This document shows, piece by piece, positions 7,055 to 16,212 of a DNA stretch of 64,000 bases. Numbering within the stretch: the stretch's first letter is position 1; each line of letters opens with the position of its first letter. The translations under genes and the position numbers were made by a program. The stretch comes from Nocardia macrotermitis. GTDB lineage: Bacteria > Actinomycetota > Actinomycetes > Mycobacteriales > Mycobacteriaceae. The notes under the pieces were generated by a model. That model was not told the DNA's origin and ran no database searches. It saw only the letters and a program-made list of their open reading frames with translations. The stretch spans positions 124,001-188,000 of the forward strand of contig NZ_WEGK01000008.1 of the NCBI RefSeq assembly GCF_009604405.1, in the 5' to 3' direction.

Positions 7055-8280
7055 CGTACAGCTTCGATTTCAACGATCCCGCCGTGATCGAGAATCCCTA
7101 TCCGAGTTACGCGCTGTTGCGGGAGCGGGCTCCGGTCTTCCACTCGCTCGACCCCGACCTGTGGATCGTGAGTCGCTACGACGATGTGCGGACGGTCATC
7201 CGCGACGCGGAACGTTTCTCCTCCGCGATCTCCGCGATCGGTTCGGATCCGTTCAATCCGACCATGAACCCCCCGACGTGGCTGACCCGATCGCTGTCCG
7301 GCATCCCCGCCGTCCGGGTGCTGCTGACCAGCGATCCGCCCGACCATACGATGTTGCGCCACAAGGTGAGTCGCGCCTTCACGCCGCGTCGCATCGCGGC
7401 GTGGGAGCCACGTATCCGGGAGGTCACCGCGCAACTGGTCGACCAGATGACGACCGTTCGTAACCCCGATCTGGTGCGCGATCTGGCCGCCCCGCTACCC
7501 GCCATCATCATCGCCGAAATGCTCGGGGTGCCCGCCGATCGACGCGAGGATTTCAAACGCTGGTCCGACGGACTGATCGACGGACTGCTCACCGGCGGCA
7601 GCCGCACCGCGATGATCCGCAGCGCGATCGCCATCTCCTGGTACTTCTACCGCGCGGTTCGCCGCCGTCGCCGCGCACCCGGCGACGATATGATCGGTTC
7701 CCTGGTCACCGGCACCGGAGCGGAGGCGCTCACCACCGCGGAAGCCGTGAATTTCTGCATCCTGCTGCTCGTCGCGGGCCACGAAACCACCACGAATCTG
7801 ATTGCCAATACCGCACTGGCCCTGTTCGACCGGCCCGACATCCGCGACCGATTGCGCGCCGAACCAGTGGCCGCGGCAGCCGCCGTCACCGAGACATTGC
7901 GTTTCGACGGCCCGGCGCAGGCGCTGCTGCGGGTCACGACCGCCGAGGTCGAGCTCGGCGGCGCCACGATCCCCGCCGGAGCCTACGTGCTGCCGCTGGT
8001 CGGCTCGGCCAACCGGGATCCGAGCAGGTTCGCCGACCCCGACGAATTCCGGCTCGATCGTCCGAATACGCAGGACCACTTGGCATTCGGTGCGGGTATT
8101 CACTACTGCATCGGTAATGCGCTGGCGCGGATGGAAGCCGTTGCGGCGATCGAGGAAATCGCCCGCCGGGTGCCGTTCATGGCTCCCTCCGGAACGCCGG
8201 AACGAATCGCGAGCCCGGTGTTGCGTGGCTTGCGTAGTCTGCCGATCACGCTCCGCGCCCCGCATACGAGTGCTCGGTGA
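7051..8280 (+). CDS. cytochrome P450
   Basis: This 409-residue soluble bacterial P450 shows all core motifs. The I-helix oxygen-binding motif AGHETT is near residue 240, the ExxR motif is ETLR (Glu281/Arg284), and the heme-binding loop FGAGIHYCIG has the axial Cys at 353. There is no membrane anchor, as expected for class I actinobacterial P450s that need separate ferredoxin and reductase; neither is encoded nearby. It is coupled to the preceding TetR gene. The substrate is unknown. The frame is open well upstream of 7051, but this is an artefact of high GC. Confidence 0.93.
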   Translation: MTYSFDFNDPAVIENPYPSYALLRERAPVFHSLDPDLWIVSRYDDVRTVIRDAERFSSAISAIGSDPFNPTMNPPTWLTRSLSGIPAVRVLLTSDPPDHTMLRHKVSRAFTPRRIAAWEPRIREVTAQLVDQMTTVRNPDLVRDLAAPLPAIIIAEMLGVPADRREDFKRWSDGLIDGLLTGGSRTAMIRSAIAISWYFYRAVRRRRRAPGDDMIGSLVTGTGAEALTTAEAVNFCILLLVAGHETTTNLIANTALALFDRPDIRDRLRAEPVAAAAAVTETLRFDGPAQALLRVTTAEVELGGATIPAGAYVLPLVGSANRDPSRFADPDEFRLDRPNTQDHLAFGAGIHYCIGNALARMEAVAAIEEIARRVPFMAPSGTPERIASPVLRGLRSLPITLRAPHTSAR

Positions 8281-8317
8281 ATTCACCGGGTCCGCCGCAC
8301 CTGGACACAGAGTGTCG

Positions 8318-9538
8318 TCAGCCGATCTGGACGACTCGGGCCCAGGCGGGTGGGCGATTCGGGACATAGTTGGGGTCGTGTTCGCGCCAGGCCCGCTGGT
8401 GGCCGAAGAGACCGACCACGGTGCGGCAGGCGGGGCGGGTGCTGGGCCAGGGGGTGTGGCCGTCGGTGAGAGCGACGATGACGTCCGGATGTTGTTGCGC
8501 GCGTAGGGCTCTGGTGAACCCGACGCGCAGGTCGGTGCCGCCGCCACCGATGAGGGGAATGCCGTCGGCCTCGCAGAGAGGGTGGGCGATGCGGGCGGCG
8601 GCATCGCAGGACAGGACGCTGAGCAGGTCGCGGCGGCCGCCCAGAGCGCGGGTGATGGCGAAGGTTTCCAGTAGGGCGCTGCCGAGTTCCTCGTCGCTGA
8701 CCGAGCCCGAGGTGTCGATGATGACGCTCACCCGCGCGGGCATGTGGCGCAGGCTGGGCAGCACCACGCGGGGCAGGGCGGTTGCGCGGCGGGCGGGCCG
8801 GCCGTAGGTGTAGTCGTCACCGATGCCGGGTGCGCAGGCGGCGGCGCGAATGGCGGCGCGCAGCAGATCGCGCCACGGCTGCGGTGGGTGCAGCGCTTCC
8901 TGCGCCCAGCGACGCCAGGTGCGGGAGGCATTGCCGGGATGGCCGTCGATGCCCCGGGCCACGCGGAATCGGACCGCGTCGCATTCCTGATCGCTGAGGC
9001 CGTCGGCCCCGTCCGGGCCCAGTTCCCATTCGCGGTCCAGTCCGTCGGCCCCGCTGCCGCAGTCGAGCCAGGCCATCTCCTCGGTGTGCCGGCCGAGCCG
9101 GAACTGGTGCAGATAGTCCTCCATGAGTTCGCCGCTGCGCAGGCCCAGCAGCGCGGGCAGGACGGCTCCCTCGGGTTCCACCAGGCCGTCGCCGAAGGCG
9201 TCGTCGTTGATCTCGGCGTCCGCGGCGATATTCATCCGCAGTCGTTCGGCCGCGCCGGTCAGGTTGTGTTCGCGGGCGAAGCGGTCGCTGCGGCCGTGAT
9301 GGTCGCGCAGCAGATGCGAAACCTCGTGCACCAGAATCGAAGCCAGCTCCTCCACCGGTTTGCGGGCGACGAAAGCCGGTGAGATGTAGCAGCGCCAGTA
9401 GCGGTCCACACCCATCGTCGGCACGCTGCGCGATTCGATCAGGTGCAGCGCGTAGAGCGCGGTCGCCAGGTAGGGGCGCGCCCGGACGGCGAGCAGGCGG
9501 GCGGCACAGAGTTTGTCGACGTCGAGCGGTGTTGTCAT
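8318..9538 (-). CDS. VWA-like/metallopeptidase-domain protein (MoxR partner)
   Basis: This 406-residue protein has two parts. The N-terminal half carries a zincin-type HEVSH motif near residue 71 (SILVHEVSHLLRDHHG) and fits the putative metallopeptidase domain found in DUF2201-type proteins. The C-terminal half resembles a von Willebrand A domain, with a MIDAS-like DTSGS near residue 275 and LTDGHT near residue 365. Such proteins act with the MoxR AAA ATPase encoded immediately upstream, the start overlapping the ATPase stop (ATGA). The likely role is ATP-dependent metal insertion or complex maturation; the client is not known. Confidence 0.8.
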   Translation of the reverse strand: MTTPLDVDKLCAARLLAVRARPYLATALYALHLIESRSVPTMGVDRYWRCYISPAFVARKPVEELASILVHEVSHLLRDHHGRSDRFAREHNLTGAAERLRMNIAADAEINDDAFGDGLVEPEGAVLPALLGLRSGELMEDYLHQFRLGRHTEEMAWLDCGSGADGLDREWELGPDGADGLSDQECDAVRFRVARGIDGHPGNASRTWRRWAQEALHPPQPWRDLLRAAIRAAACAPGIGDDYTYGRPARRATALPRVVLPSLRHMPARVSVIIDTSGSVSDEELGSALLETFAITRALGGRRDLLSVLSCDAAARIAHPLCEADGIPLIGGGGTDLRVGFTRALRAQQHPDVIVALTDGHTPWPSTRPACRTVVGLFGHQRAWREHDPNYVPNRPPAWARVVQIG

Positions 9539-10773
9539 CGTTTCACCTGCACCGCAACGCGATTCGCGGCCTGGTTCGCCGTACGCGACACCGAGACCAT
9601 GCCGCCGAGCTGGTCGATGGCGGCGGGCACGTCCCAGTCCTCGCGGCGCAGCGTGGCCAGGGTGGTCGCGGGGACGACCACCAGATCCGGCGCACCGGTC
9701 TCCACCGCCCGGACCAGCAGGGACCACGCCGCATCCCAGCGGGCCCGCGTCGGTTTCCGGCGGATCGCCGCGACCACGCCGTCCAGTACCACCTGGCGCA
9801 GATCGCCGCGTTCGGGCAGTTCGGCGGCGTCCGGATCGGCGAGCAGCGCCTCCGGGTCGGGCAGATCCATCCGATCGATACTGGTCAGCAGCTCGAACCC
9901 CGGACCGTCACCGACCGTGCCCCGGATGAGCAGCGACATCACATCGTTTCCCGCACCGGCCGCCGTGGCGAAGGCGATCAGGCGCACGGTCATCTCCCAG
10001 CTGCGCGGCGACGGCCAAGCGCCGCCTCTACGCGCCTCGCCACTGGGCAGCCGATGCACCAGCGCGGGCCGGGCAGTGAGCAGCTCGCACACCGCACGTC
10101 GCGCGAAAGCCACTGCCGCCGGGAACTTTTCGGGATCCAGCTCGGGCAGACTCGCGCGCGGCCAGATGCCGCCGAGGCCACGCACCACCACCTCGGGGTC
10201 GTGCATCCAGTTCAGGTGCACGAAACGGTTGGCCAGCGGCGGACTCAGCTCCCAGCCGTCCGCCGCCGAGGACCGCGGGTTCGCCGCGGCGACGATGCGG
10301 ACCCCGGCGGGCAGTTGCAGCGCGCCGATCCGGCGTTCGAGGACCAGGCGCAGCAGCGCGGCCTGGACGGCGGGCGGTGCGGTGGACAGTTCGTCCAGGA
10401 ACAGCAGACCGCGACCGGCCCGCACCAGCCGCACCGCCCAGTCCGGCGGGGCCAGCGGCACCCCGTGCGTGGTGGGATCGTCGCCGATCACCGGCAGACC
10501 CGAAAAGTCCAATGGCTCATGCACACTCGCGATGACGGTGGTCAGCGGGAGGTCCAGGGATTCGGCGAGTTGGGTCAGCGCCGCGGTCTTGCCGATGCCC
10601 GGCTCACCCCACAGCAGCACCGGCAGGTCGGCGGCCACGGCCAGCATCAGGGCTTCGAGCTGGATGTCGGGGCGGGGTTCGGTGGTCGCCGCGTTCAGCA
10701 GGGTCAGCAGTTCGTCGGCGGTGTCGACCCGGGAAGTGCGCGGCAGTGTCATGGTCGGAGCGTGTGCAGGCAT
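9535..10773 (-). CDS. MoxR-type AAA+ ATPase
   Basis: This 412-residue AAA+ ATPase has Walker A GEPGIGKT near residue 58, Walker B LLFLDELS near residue 124, and sensor-1-like AANP followed by RFVHLNW. This combination is typical of the MoxR/YifB-like branch. ATG 10773 is preceded by AAGGTGA; an alternative ATG lies at 10752. It is the middle gene of a three-gene unit: the preceding minus-strand gene (10825-12201) is 51 bp away and the downstream VWA/peptidase gene overlaps by four bases. MoxR ATPases typically remodel partners containing VWA domains, which matches this context. Confidence 0.88.
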   Translation of the reverse strand: MPAHAPTMTLPRTSRVDTADELLTLLNAATTEPRPDIQLEALMLAVAADLPVLLWGEPGIGKTAALTQLAESLDLPLTTVIASVHEPLDFSGLPVIGDDPTTHGVPLAPPDWAVRLVRAGRGLLFLDELSTAPPAVQAALLRLVLERRIGALQLPAGVRIVAAANPRSSAADGWELSPPLANRFVHLNWMHDPEVVVRGLGGIWPRASLPELDPEKFPAAVAFARRAVCELLTARPALVHRLPSGEARRGGAWPSPRSWEMTVRLIAFATAAGAGNDVMSLLIRGTVGDGPGFELLTSIDRMDLPDPEALLADPDAAELPERGDLRQVVLDGVVAAIRRKPTRARWDAAWSLLVRAVETGAPDLVVVPATTLATLRREDWDVPAAIDQLGGMVSVSRTANQAANRVAVQVKR

Positions 10774-10824
10774 GTGTGAATCACCTTTGGGTTCAGGAGA
10801 ATTGGATGAAATGTGCGCGAGCGG

Positions 10825-12201
10825 TCAGCGCGACATGGCTTGGCGTGGATGAGAGCGTTGGGTGCGGGTCGGACGTTCCACCGGTGGCGCGGGGGCGGTC
10901 TGCCCAGCACGGAAACGTCGGTAGACGATCTCCCGCCGCGCCGCCGCCTCCAGCTCGTCCCGCAATGGTCCCGCGCGCAGTTTCGCCTGGCGGCCGAGCA
11001 GGTTCTCGACGATGGCGAGCGCACCCGCGACATCACCGTGCGTCAGCCGTTCCCGCACGCCCGCAAGACAATCCGGCCGACGGTGCGCCCGATCGATCAC
11101 CTGTAGACAGGGCAGCGGGGTGCCGGACAGGGCGACGAGCAGTTCCTCCCGCCGGATCTCGTCCGGACTGTGGTCCAACGCGGTCAGGATCCCGTCGACC
11201 AGTCCGATGCGGTGCTGTTCTCCCCGGCATTGCACCAGATGCGGGCCGGTCGGGTTCGTGACGGAAGCCGTTGTGGCCGAATCGAAGTCCGGTACGAGCG
11301 CCGTGGCGACCAGTGGATGGAGCCGGTCGGCGGTGAGCGCGCCGGACCGGAGCAATTCCAGATCCGGGAGCACCCAGGTTGCCGCGTGCGGTAGCACCGA
11401 CAGTGCGGGTGTCACGCCACGGGGGTAGCGCCGGACGATTCGCAGTGTCGCGGGATCGCCCCCGCCCTCCACGATCACCCTGCGCTTCGCCCCGATTCGC
11501 ACCAGCACGGGATCATCGGGATGCCCGTCCGCGCGCAGCATGAGGTCGACCTCGGCCGCCCAGCGATCGACCGCACACCCCAGCCGGGCCGCTTCCCCGA
11601 ACTCGGGTTCCATCCCCTCGCCGTCGAATATGCCTGTACCGGAACGTATTCCGAGTTCATCGCTGCGTCGGGCATCCCAGAGGTGCGGGTGCAGATCGAA
11701 TCGGAAACGACGGTTGGGCCGGGGATGCGGATGTCGGCCGATACCGGCCTCGGGCTGGGATTCGTCCCACAGCGCCAGGCTCATCCGCTGTCCGGAGTCC
11801 GCCCAGGCGGGCGCGGTCCGGACCACCAGATGTACCGGACTCGCTCTCCCACAAGGGTTTCCGGTATCTCCGGGGCCGTATCGGGCCAACGTCGCGGTCA
11901 GGCCGGGTCTCAGCAACCCGTCGGGAGCGACCCTGGGCATATGCCAGCGCAGCAGATCCGGTGCCAGTTCGCGCAGATCGGCCCGCACCCGGGCCGCGAA
12001 CTCGCGACCATACCGGCACGCCAGCGCCCGCAGATCGACATCCACGTCGAAACCCGCTGCGGCACAAGCCCCGGCCCAGTCCCCGGCACGACGCCGAGCA
12101 GTGGCGTTCTCGATCATGGAGGGCGGCACCGCGAACTCGCGTACCCGCCGCCAGAAGGAAATTCGGGATTCGATCCCGTCCGTCGAAGAGTGCATCAGCA
12201 C
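10825..12201 (-). CDS. hypothetical protein of MoxR/VWA cluster
   Basis: This is a 458-residue soluble protein without signal peptide or membrane segments. I cannot place it in a named family. It is rich in Arg, Leu, Asp and Ala. An N-terminal helical segment (ENATARRRAGDWAGACAAAG) resembles the start of proteins that accompany MoxR-VWA pairs in actinobacteria, and the C-terminal 40 residues are Arg/Pro-rich and probably disordered. It is the first gene of the unit, so it is presumably the substrate or adaptor of the ATPase/VWA pair. ATG 12201 was used; no strong Shine-Dalgarno is seen. Confidence 0.75.
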   Translation of the reverse strand: MLMHSSTDGIESRISFWRRVREFAVPPSMIENATARRRAGDWAGACAAAGFDVDVDLRALACRYGREFAARVRADLRELAPDLLRWHMPRVAPDGLLRPGLTATLARYGPGDTGNPCGRASPVHLVVRTAPAWADSGQRMSLALWDESQPEAGIGRHPHPRPNRRFRFDLHPHLWDARRSDELGIRSGTGIFDGEGMEPEFGEAARLGCAVDRWAAEVDLMLRADGHPDDPVLVRIGAKRRVIVEGGGDPATLRIVRRYPRGVTPALSVLPHAATWVLPDLELLRSGALTADRLHPLVATALVPDFDSATTASVTNPTGPHLVQCRGEQHRIGLVDGILTALDHSPDEIRREELLVALSGTPLPCLQVIDRAHRRPDCLAGVRERLTHGDVAGALAIVENLLGRQAKLRAGPLRDELEAAARREIVYRRFRAGQTAPAPPVERPTRTQRSHPRQAMSR

Positions 12202-12315
12202 TCACCTCGAACGAACGCGACCCCCAATCCTGCATCAGAATGAGTAATCATCGTCACCGATGCTAACGCCTCCGCGCGACGCGGTCCAGTCGGGGTTGAC
12301 GAACTGTCGCCACCG

Positions 12316-13788
12316 TTACCGCTCGGCGAGGGCCGGGGACTCCGCACGGGAGTACCGGCCGACGGATCCGATCGCGTCTGCGGCTGCCCGGTATCCGTGC
12401 CGCGGCACGAACTGTCCGGTCGGGCCGGGGTCGTGGAATCCGTTGCCGTCTAGCACGACTCGGCCGCGAGCGATGACGAACTCCGGCCAGCCACGCAGTT
12501 CGCGCCCGTCGAACGGGGAGAAGTCGGTGCCCATGTGCAGGTCCGTGGCCGCGACCGAGCGCGTGTGATCCGGGTCGAAGACGACGAGGTCCGCGTCGTA
12601 ACCGACGGCGACGGCACCTTTGCCGGGAAGTCCGTTGATCCGGGCCGGGGCCGCGGCGAAGACGTCCACGAATCGCCGGAGGACAGCGGGATCCCATGGC
12701 GCACCCAGCGTGTCGCACAGTGCGGTGAAGGTGACCGGCATCCGCGTCTCGACTCCCGGCAGGCCGTGCGGCATGTGGCGAATATCGTCGCGACGTTCGC
12801 GCTTCTGTTTCAGGTCGTAGCAGGAATGATCGCTGGCGATCGTATCGATCGCCCCGGCGGCGAACCGTTCCCGCAGTGCCGCAACGGTTTCCGGCGAACG
12901 CATCGGCGGACAGCAGGCGAACCACTCGGGGAACTCCCCCGAATAGACCTGCTCGTCCAGGGCCAGGTAGTGCGGACAGGTCTCGGAGTGCACATCGAGC
13001 CCCCGAGCACGCGCCGCGCGCACCAGATCGACCGCGCCCGGCGTCGACTGATGAACGAAATACGCTGCCGCACCGGTATATTCGGCCATCGCGAGCACTT
13101 CGCGCACCGACGCCTCCTCGGCCAGTTCCGGGCGGGTGCGGTGCAGGTGCCGGATTCCGATCGTGCCCGCGGCGGCGTGCCGTTCGGTGCAGTCGACGAT
13201 CATCGCGTCGTGCTCGGCGTGCACGTAGGTCAGTCCGTCCAGCCGGACCATCTCCCGCATGACCTTCAGCACGGTGTCGTCGTCGGCCATCGTGGTGCCG
13301 CGATTGGTCGTGTAGACCTTGACCGATCGGATGCCGAGCTCCGCCAATTCCGTCAGTTGATCGGGAGTCGTTGCGTCCCAGTCGATCACACACGCGTGCA
13401 GCGCGACATCGCACCGCGCCTGCCGGGCCAGTTCCAGCTTGCCGAGCGCTGCGGCGAGCGGGGTTTCGGTGCCGTCGCGCGGGATACCGAAGTCCATGAT
13501 CGTCGTCGTACCGCCCCACAGCGCCGCACGTGAGGTGGTCGCGTAATCGTCCAGCGTGCGATACCGACCGGTGATCTGCGCGACGTGACAATGACCGTCG
13601 ACTCCACCGGGAATGACGACGCGACCCGCCGCATCGATCACCCGCGCGGCCACCGGAACCGGTGCGGCGGCATCGAGGACCGCGACGATCCGACCGCGAT
13701 CCACGACCACATGCGCGGGACCGAACCCGGCGGCGTTGACGACGAACCCGTGGGCGACAACGAGATCCGGTATGCGAGCGGCGCTCAT
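12316..13788 (-). CDS. dihydropyrimidinase/hydantoinase-family amidohydrolase
   Basis: This 490-residue cyclic amidohydrolase has a full binuclear metal site. The ligands are His66 and His68 in DGHCH, the carbamylated Lys157 in SVKVYT, His190 in YVHAEH, His246 in FVHQS and Asp320 in ASDHS. The family hydrolyses the amide bond of dihydropyrimidines, hydantoins, allantoin and related rings. The first motif is DGHCH rather than the commoner DPHTH. ATG 13788 precedes MSAARIPDLVV, matching the usual N-terminus; the longer open frame is not coding. It is divergent from a GntR gene and has a TTTGGTATTCCAAA box 100 bp upstream, so it is probably repressed by that regulator. It likely works with the permease and amidase at 16-19 kb. 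Confidence 0.87.
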   Translation of the reverse strand: MSAARIPDLVVAHGFVVNAAGFGPAHVVVDRGRIVAVLDAAAPVPVAARVIDAAGRVVIPGGVDGHCHVAQITGRYRTLDDYATTSRAALWGGTTTIMDFGIPRDGTETPLAAALGKLELARQARCDVALHACVIDWDATTPDQLTELAELGIRSVKVYTTNRGTTMADDDTVLKVMREMVRLDGLTYVHAEHDAMIVDCTERHAAAGTIGIRHLHRTRPELAEEASVREVLAMAEYTGAAAYFVHQSTPGAVDLVRAARARGLDVHSETCPHYLALDEQVYSGEFPEWFACCPPMRSPETVAALRERFAAGAIDTIASDHSCYDLKQKRERRDDIRHMPHGLPGVETRMPVTFTALCDTLGAPWDPAVLRRFVDVFAAAPARINGLPGKGAVAVGYDADLVVFDPDHTRSVAATDLHMGTDFSPFDGRELRGWPEFVIARGRVVLDGNGFHDPGPTGQFVPRHGYRAAADAIGSVGRYSRAESPALAER

Positions 13789-13887
13789 GTGCTCACCGCC
13801 GCGATGATCGTCGCCCGCACCTGCCCGGCGTCCTGCGAGACCATGATCCGAAACCCTGCGTGCACGACAACCTCCCACCGCAATCAT

Positions 13888-13901
13888 TTTGGTATTCCAA
13901 A
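13888..13901. promoter_or_regulatory. GntR-type operator, copy 1
   Basis: TTTGGTATTCCAAA: a TTTGG/CCAAA palindrome with a 4-nt centre, 100 bp upstream of the hydantoinase start. It is one of five related sites that occur only around this gene group. Confidence 0.7.
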
Positions 13902-14051
13902 GCTTGCCCACCGCGCCACCGCCGGTCAAGATATCCGGCCGCACCGTAATCGGGGATTAACACACTTCGCAGTGGTGAGGACCGATTCCCAGCCCCGGAT
14001 CACCACCTCGGCGGCGATGCGCACTCGGACGAACGAGCACGATGCATTCGT

Positions 14052-14065
14052 TTTGGTATACCGTG
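14052..14065. promoter_or_regulatory. GntR-type operator, copy 2 (degenerate half)
   Basis: TTTGGTATACC followed by GTG: the left arm is intact and the right arm is degraded. It lies 53 bp upstream of the preferred gntR start, a suitable position for autoregulation. Confidence 0.5.
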
Positions 14066-14117
14066 ATATCGACACAGTGCGGCGATGCCGACAATCGGCG
14101 GATGGGGTGAGATTCCA

Positions 14118-14789
14118 GTGGCGACAGAGCAGACCGCGACCGTACTGGAGTGGACGCGACTGCGCGACGAGGTCTGCGAGCAACTGCGGGACCGCATCAT
14201 CGCCGGGCAGTTCGAGCCCGGACACCGCCTGGTCGAGCGAGATCTCGCCGAGCAGTTCGGGGTGTCGCGGATTCCGGTGCGGGAGGCGATCCAGACGCTC
14301 ATCACCGAGGGCTTCGTGGAGGTGCTCTCGCCGCGCAAGATCGTGGTGAAGCGTGTCTCGCGACGCGATGTCGAGGAATTGTTCGGCGTCCGTGAGGCAT
14401 TGGAGACCTACGCGGCCCGCGAGGCCACACTGCGGGCCGACGCCGCGGAACTGCGCACGCTCGAGCGCCTGGTCGAGAAGGCCCGGCGGGCAACGCTTTC
14501 CGGCCATCCCGACCGGATCAGCCGGGCCAATTCCGAATTCCACCGCCACATCATCGAGATGGCCGGCAATCAGCTGCTCGCCGATCTGCTCCGGCCGCTC
14601 GAGGGGCGGCTGCGATGGCTGTTCCAGCAGATCGACAATCCGGGGCACCTGTGGTGCGAGCATCGGGCGCTGTACGAGGCGATCGCGGCGGGTGATGCGG
14701 ATGTCGCGGCCGATCACGCGCTGCGTCATGTGCGGGAGAACCGGGGTGTCGCGTTGAAGATCCTGTTCGGCGAGGACCAAATCCTTTAG
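14118..14789 (+). CDS. GntR-family (FadR/FCD subgroup) regulator
   Basis: This is a 223-residue regulator from GTG 14118, chosen because GGGGTGAG lies 6-7 nt upstream; the ATG at 14085 has no such box. The N-terminal winged HTH contains LRDRIIAGQFEPGHRL, LAEQFGVSRIPVREAI and LITEGFVEV, the standard GntR pattern. The C-terminal region is an FCD effector domain, with metal-binding-type residues expected in SEFHRHIIEMAGN, WCEHRALYEAI and DHALRHV. FCD regulators usually sense small carboxylates. It is the best candidate to bind the TTTGGTATNCCAAA palindromes before the hydantoinase, its own gene, the AMDase-GAF gene and the permease. Confidence 0.9.
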   Translation: MATEQTATVLEWTRLRDEVCEQLRDRIIAGQFEPGHRLVERDLAEQFGVSRIPVREAIQTLITEGFVEVLSPRKIVVKRVSRRDVEELFGVREALETYAAREATLRADAAELRTLERLVEKARRATLSGHPDRISRANSEFHRHIIEMAGNQLLADLLRPLEGRLRWLFQQIDNPGHLWCEHRALYEAIAAGDADVAADHALRHVRENRGVALKILFGEDQIL

Positions 14790-14809
14790 GCGCATGGCGA
14801 TTTCGCACC

Positions 14810-15955
14810 TCAGAGTTTCCCACTCGCGTCGAGGATTTCGTGAATCGCGGAGATCGCGGCACTCAACGCCTCACGATCCCCGGCACCCCACTCGCGCTCA
14901 CGCAGGCTGTGCACCGACAGCCAGCCGACCATGGCCGCACCGCGCACGACCGGCCCGAGCATCTGCGCCCGCACGCCGTACACCTCGCGCAGCGCGTCCG
15001 GCGGCTTCGGATCAGCACCGAAGTCGTTCTGCACCAACAGTTCACGATGCCGCTCCAGCCATTCGACGGTATTGAGCCGCCGCTGGTCGAGCGAGGCGTC
15101 CCGCCGGATCGAGGACACCCCGTCGCGTAATCCCTCGGCCGCGGTGAGATCGACCGCCAGCCCCTGTTCGGGCAGATCGATGCGCAGGGTGGTGCGGTCC
15201 GCGCCGGTCGCCTCGAGCAGCGTCTCGACCGCGTGCTGAAAGTCGTTGCGCAAGTGGCCCGCCCACAGCAGCTCACCCCAGCCGGGCACCGCGCATCCGG
15301 CGGGCAGTGCCCGCCAGAGCGTCGCGGAGACGCTGTCGAAGACCGGAATCCCCGACTCGGCTTCGGCACCGGCGGCCACGGCGGCACCGAACACGTTCGT
15401 GCACACCACCGCGACCGCATGCGCGTCGTGGGCCGCGGCCGTCACCATCCGCCGCACCTGTGCCTCGGGCACCTCCGCGAACGCCGCGTTGTCGGTGATG
15501 TCGAGGTATTCACATGCGACACAGTCGATTCCCTCGCCCCGATACACCGCGCGAATACGCTCGGTCACCTCCGCCGTGTACGGCACGGCGATCCCGAGTC
15601 TGGTGACGCCGTACGCGTGACACGCCTCCAGCAGCGCGAGAGTCGATGTGGTGACCTCGATTCCGGTCGCCTCCGCCAGCGCCGCGCACAACGCGCGGTC
15701 GTGATCGATCCCGAGCCATGAGCCCGCCGTGCCGTTCCAGACCAGGATGTCCACGCCCGCGTCGGCCAGTAGCCGGGCCGCCGCCAGCATCGGTTCGAGG
15801 GCGAACTGACCGTCCGCGGCGGCGTCCAGCCCGATCCGGGTGACCGGCACCCGAGCGAAATGCACTGATACGCCCTCGATTCCGGACAGCATCCGGTAGG
15901 TCGTCGGTTCCAGGCAGGTGTTCGACGACGGGACGATCATTCCGACTCGGTACAC
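14810..15955 (-). CDS. AMDase/maleate isomerase-like domain fused to GAF domain
   Basis: This is a 381-residue fusion. Residues 1-230 form an Asp/Glu racemase-superfamily domain with PSSNT at 9-13, WNGTAGSWLG (Gly75) and VVCTNVFG (Cys184), i.e. the single-Cys AMDase pattern. Residues about 245-381 look like a GAF domain, with LPEQGLAVDLTAAEGL and a final GAMVGWLSVHS...WGAGDREALSAAI segment. GTG 15955 is chosen because AAGGAG lies 7 nt upstream; 22 extra in-frame codons are possible but have no such box. The gene is divergent from the permease with operators between them, so it belongs to the GntR regulon. It may be a ligand-regulated racemase or decarboxylase. Confidence 0.8.
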   Translation of the reverse strand: MYRVGMIVPSSNTCLEPTTYRMLSGIEGVSVHFARVPVTRIGLDAAADGQFALEPMLAAARLLADAGVDILVWNGTAGSWLGIDHDRALCAALAEATGIEVTTSTLALLEACHAYGVTRLGIAVPYTAEVTERIRAVYRGEGIDCVACEYLDITDNAAFAEVPEAQVRRMVTAAAHDAHAVAVVCTNVFGAAVAAGAEAESGIPVFDSVSATLWRALPAGCAVPGWGELLWAGHLRNDFQHAVETLLEATGADRTTLRIDLPEQGLAVDLTAAEGLRDGVSSIRRDASLDQRRLNTVEWLERHRELLVQNDFGADPKPPDALREVYGVRAQMLGPVVRGAAMVGWLSVHSLREREWGAGDREALSAAISAIHEILDASGKL

Positions 15956-15998
15956 GTGGTCACTCCTTCGTACGTTCGACCGGCTGCTCGCGATCGAG

Positions 15999-16012
15999 TT
16001 TGGTATGCCAAA
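15999..16012. promoter_or_regulatory. GntR-type operator, copy 3
   Basis: TTTGGTATGCCAAA, 44 bp upstream of the AMDase-GAF GTG. Confidence 0.7.
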
Positions 16013-16071
16013 GCGCCGCATCTGTTACGCGAAGGTTCTCAGTCTGTTTCGTCTGAAAACGGCACGTTAAG

Positions 16072-16085
16072 TTTGGTATGCCAAA
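16072..16085. promoter_or_regulatory. GntR-type operator, copy 4
   Basis: TTTGGTATGCCAAA, identical to copy 3 and 73 bp from it (seven helical turns), which would allow cooperative binding or looping. Confidence 0.7.
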
Positions 16086-16212
16086 TTCCCGGCAATCGCC
16101 GCCGGATCACGCCATAACGGCAGGTAGACGGCGGTCACCGCGGGTGCCGAACCGGCGTGAGAACCGGTTGACATCCGGCCGGTCTCCCCCGAATCTCGTT
16201 GCTGTCCGGCTC

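Larger units (their letters stand above)
13789..14117. other. divergent intergenic region between hydantoinase and gntR genes
   Basis: This 329-bp region has no supported gene. It holds two GntR-type boxes (13888-13901 and 14052-14065) and locally A/T-richer sequence, consistent with two divergent promoters. An unusually long 5' region separates the first box from each start codon. Confidence 0.6.

Noticed and set aside
13585..14349. Plus-strand frame overlapping the hydantoinase start and gntR
   Set aside because: Ser/Arg-rich composition with no domain; it overlaps two secure genes and the operator region.
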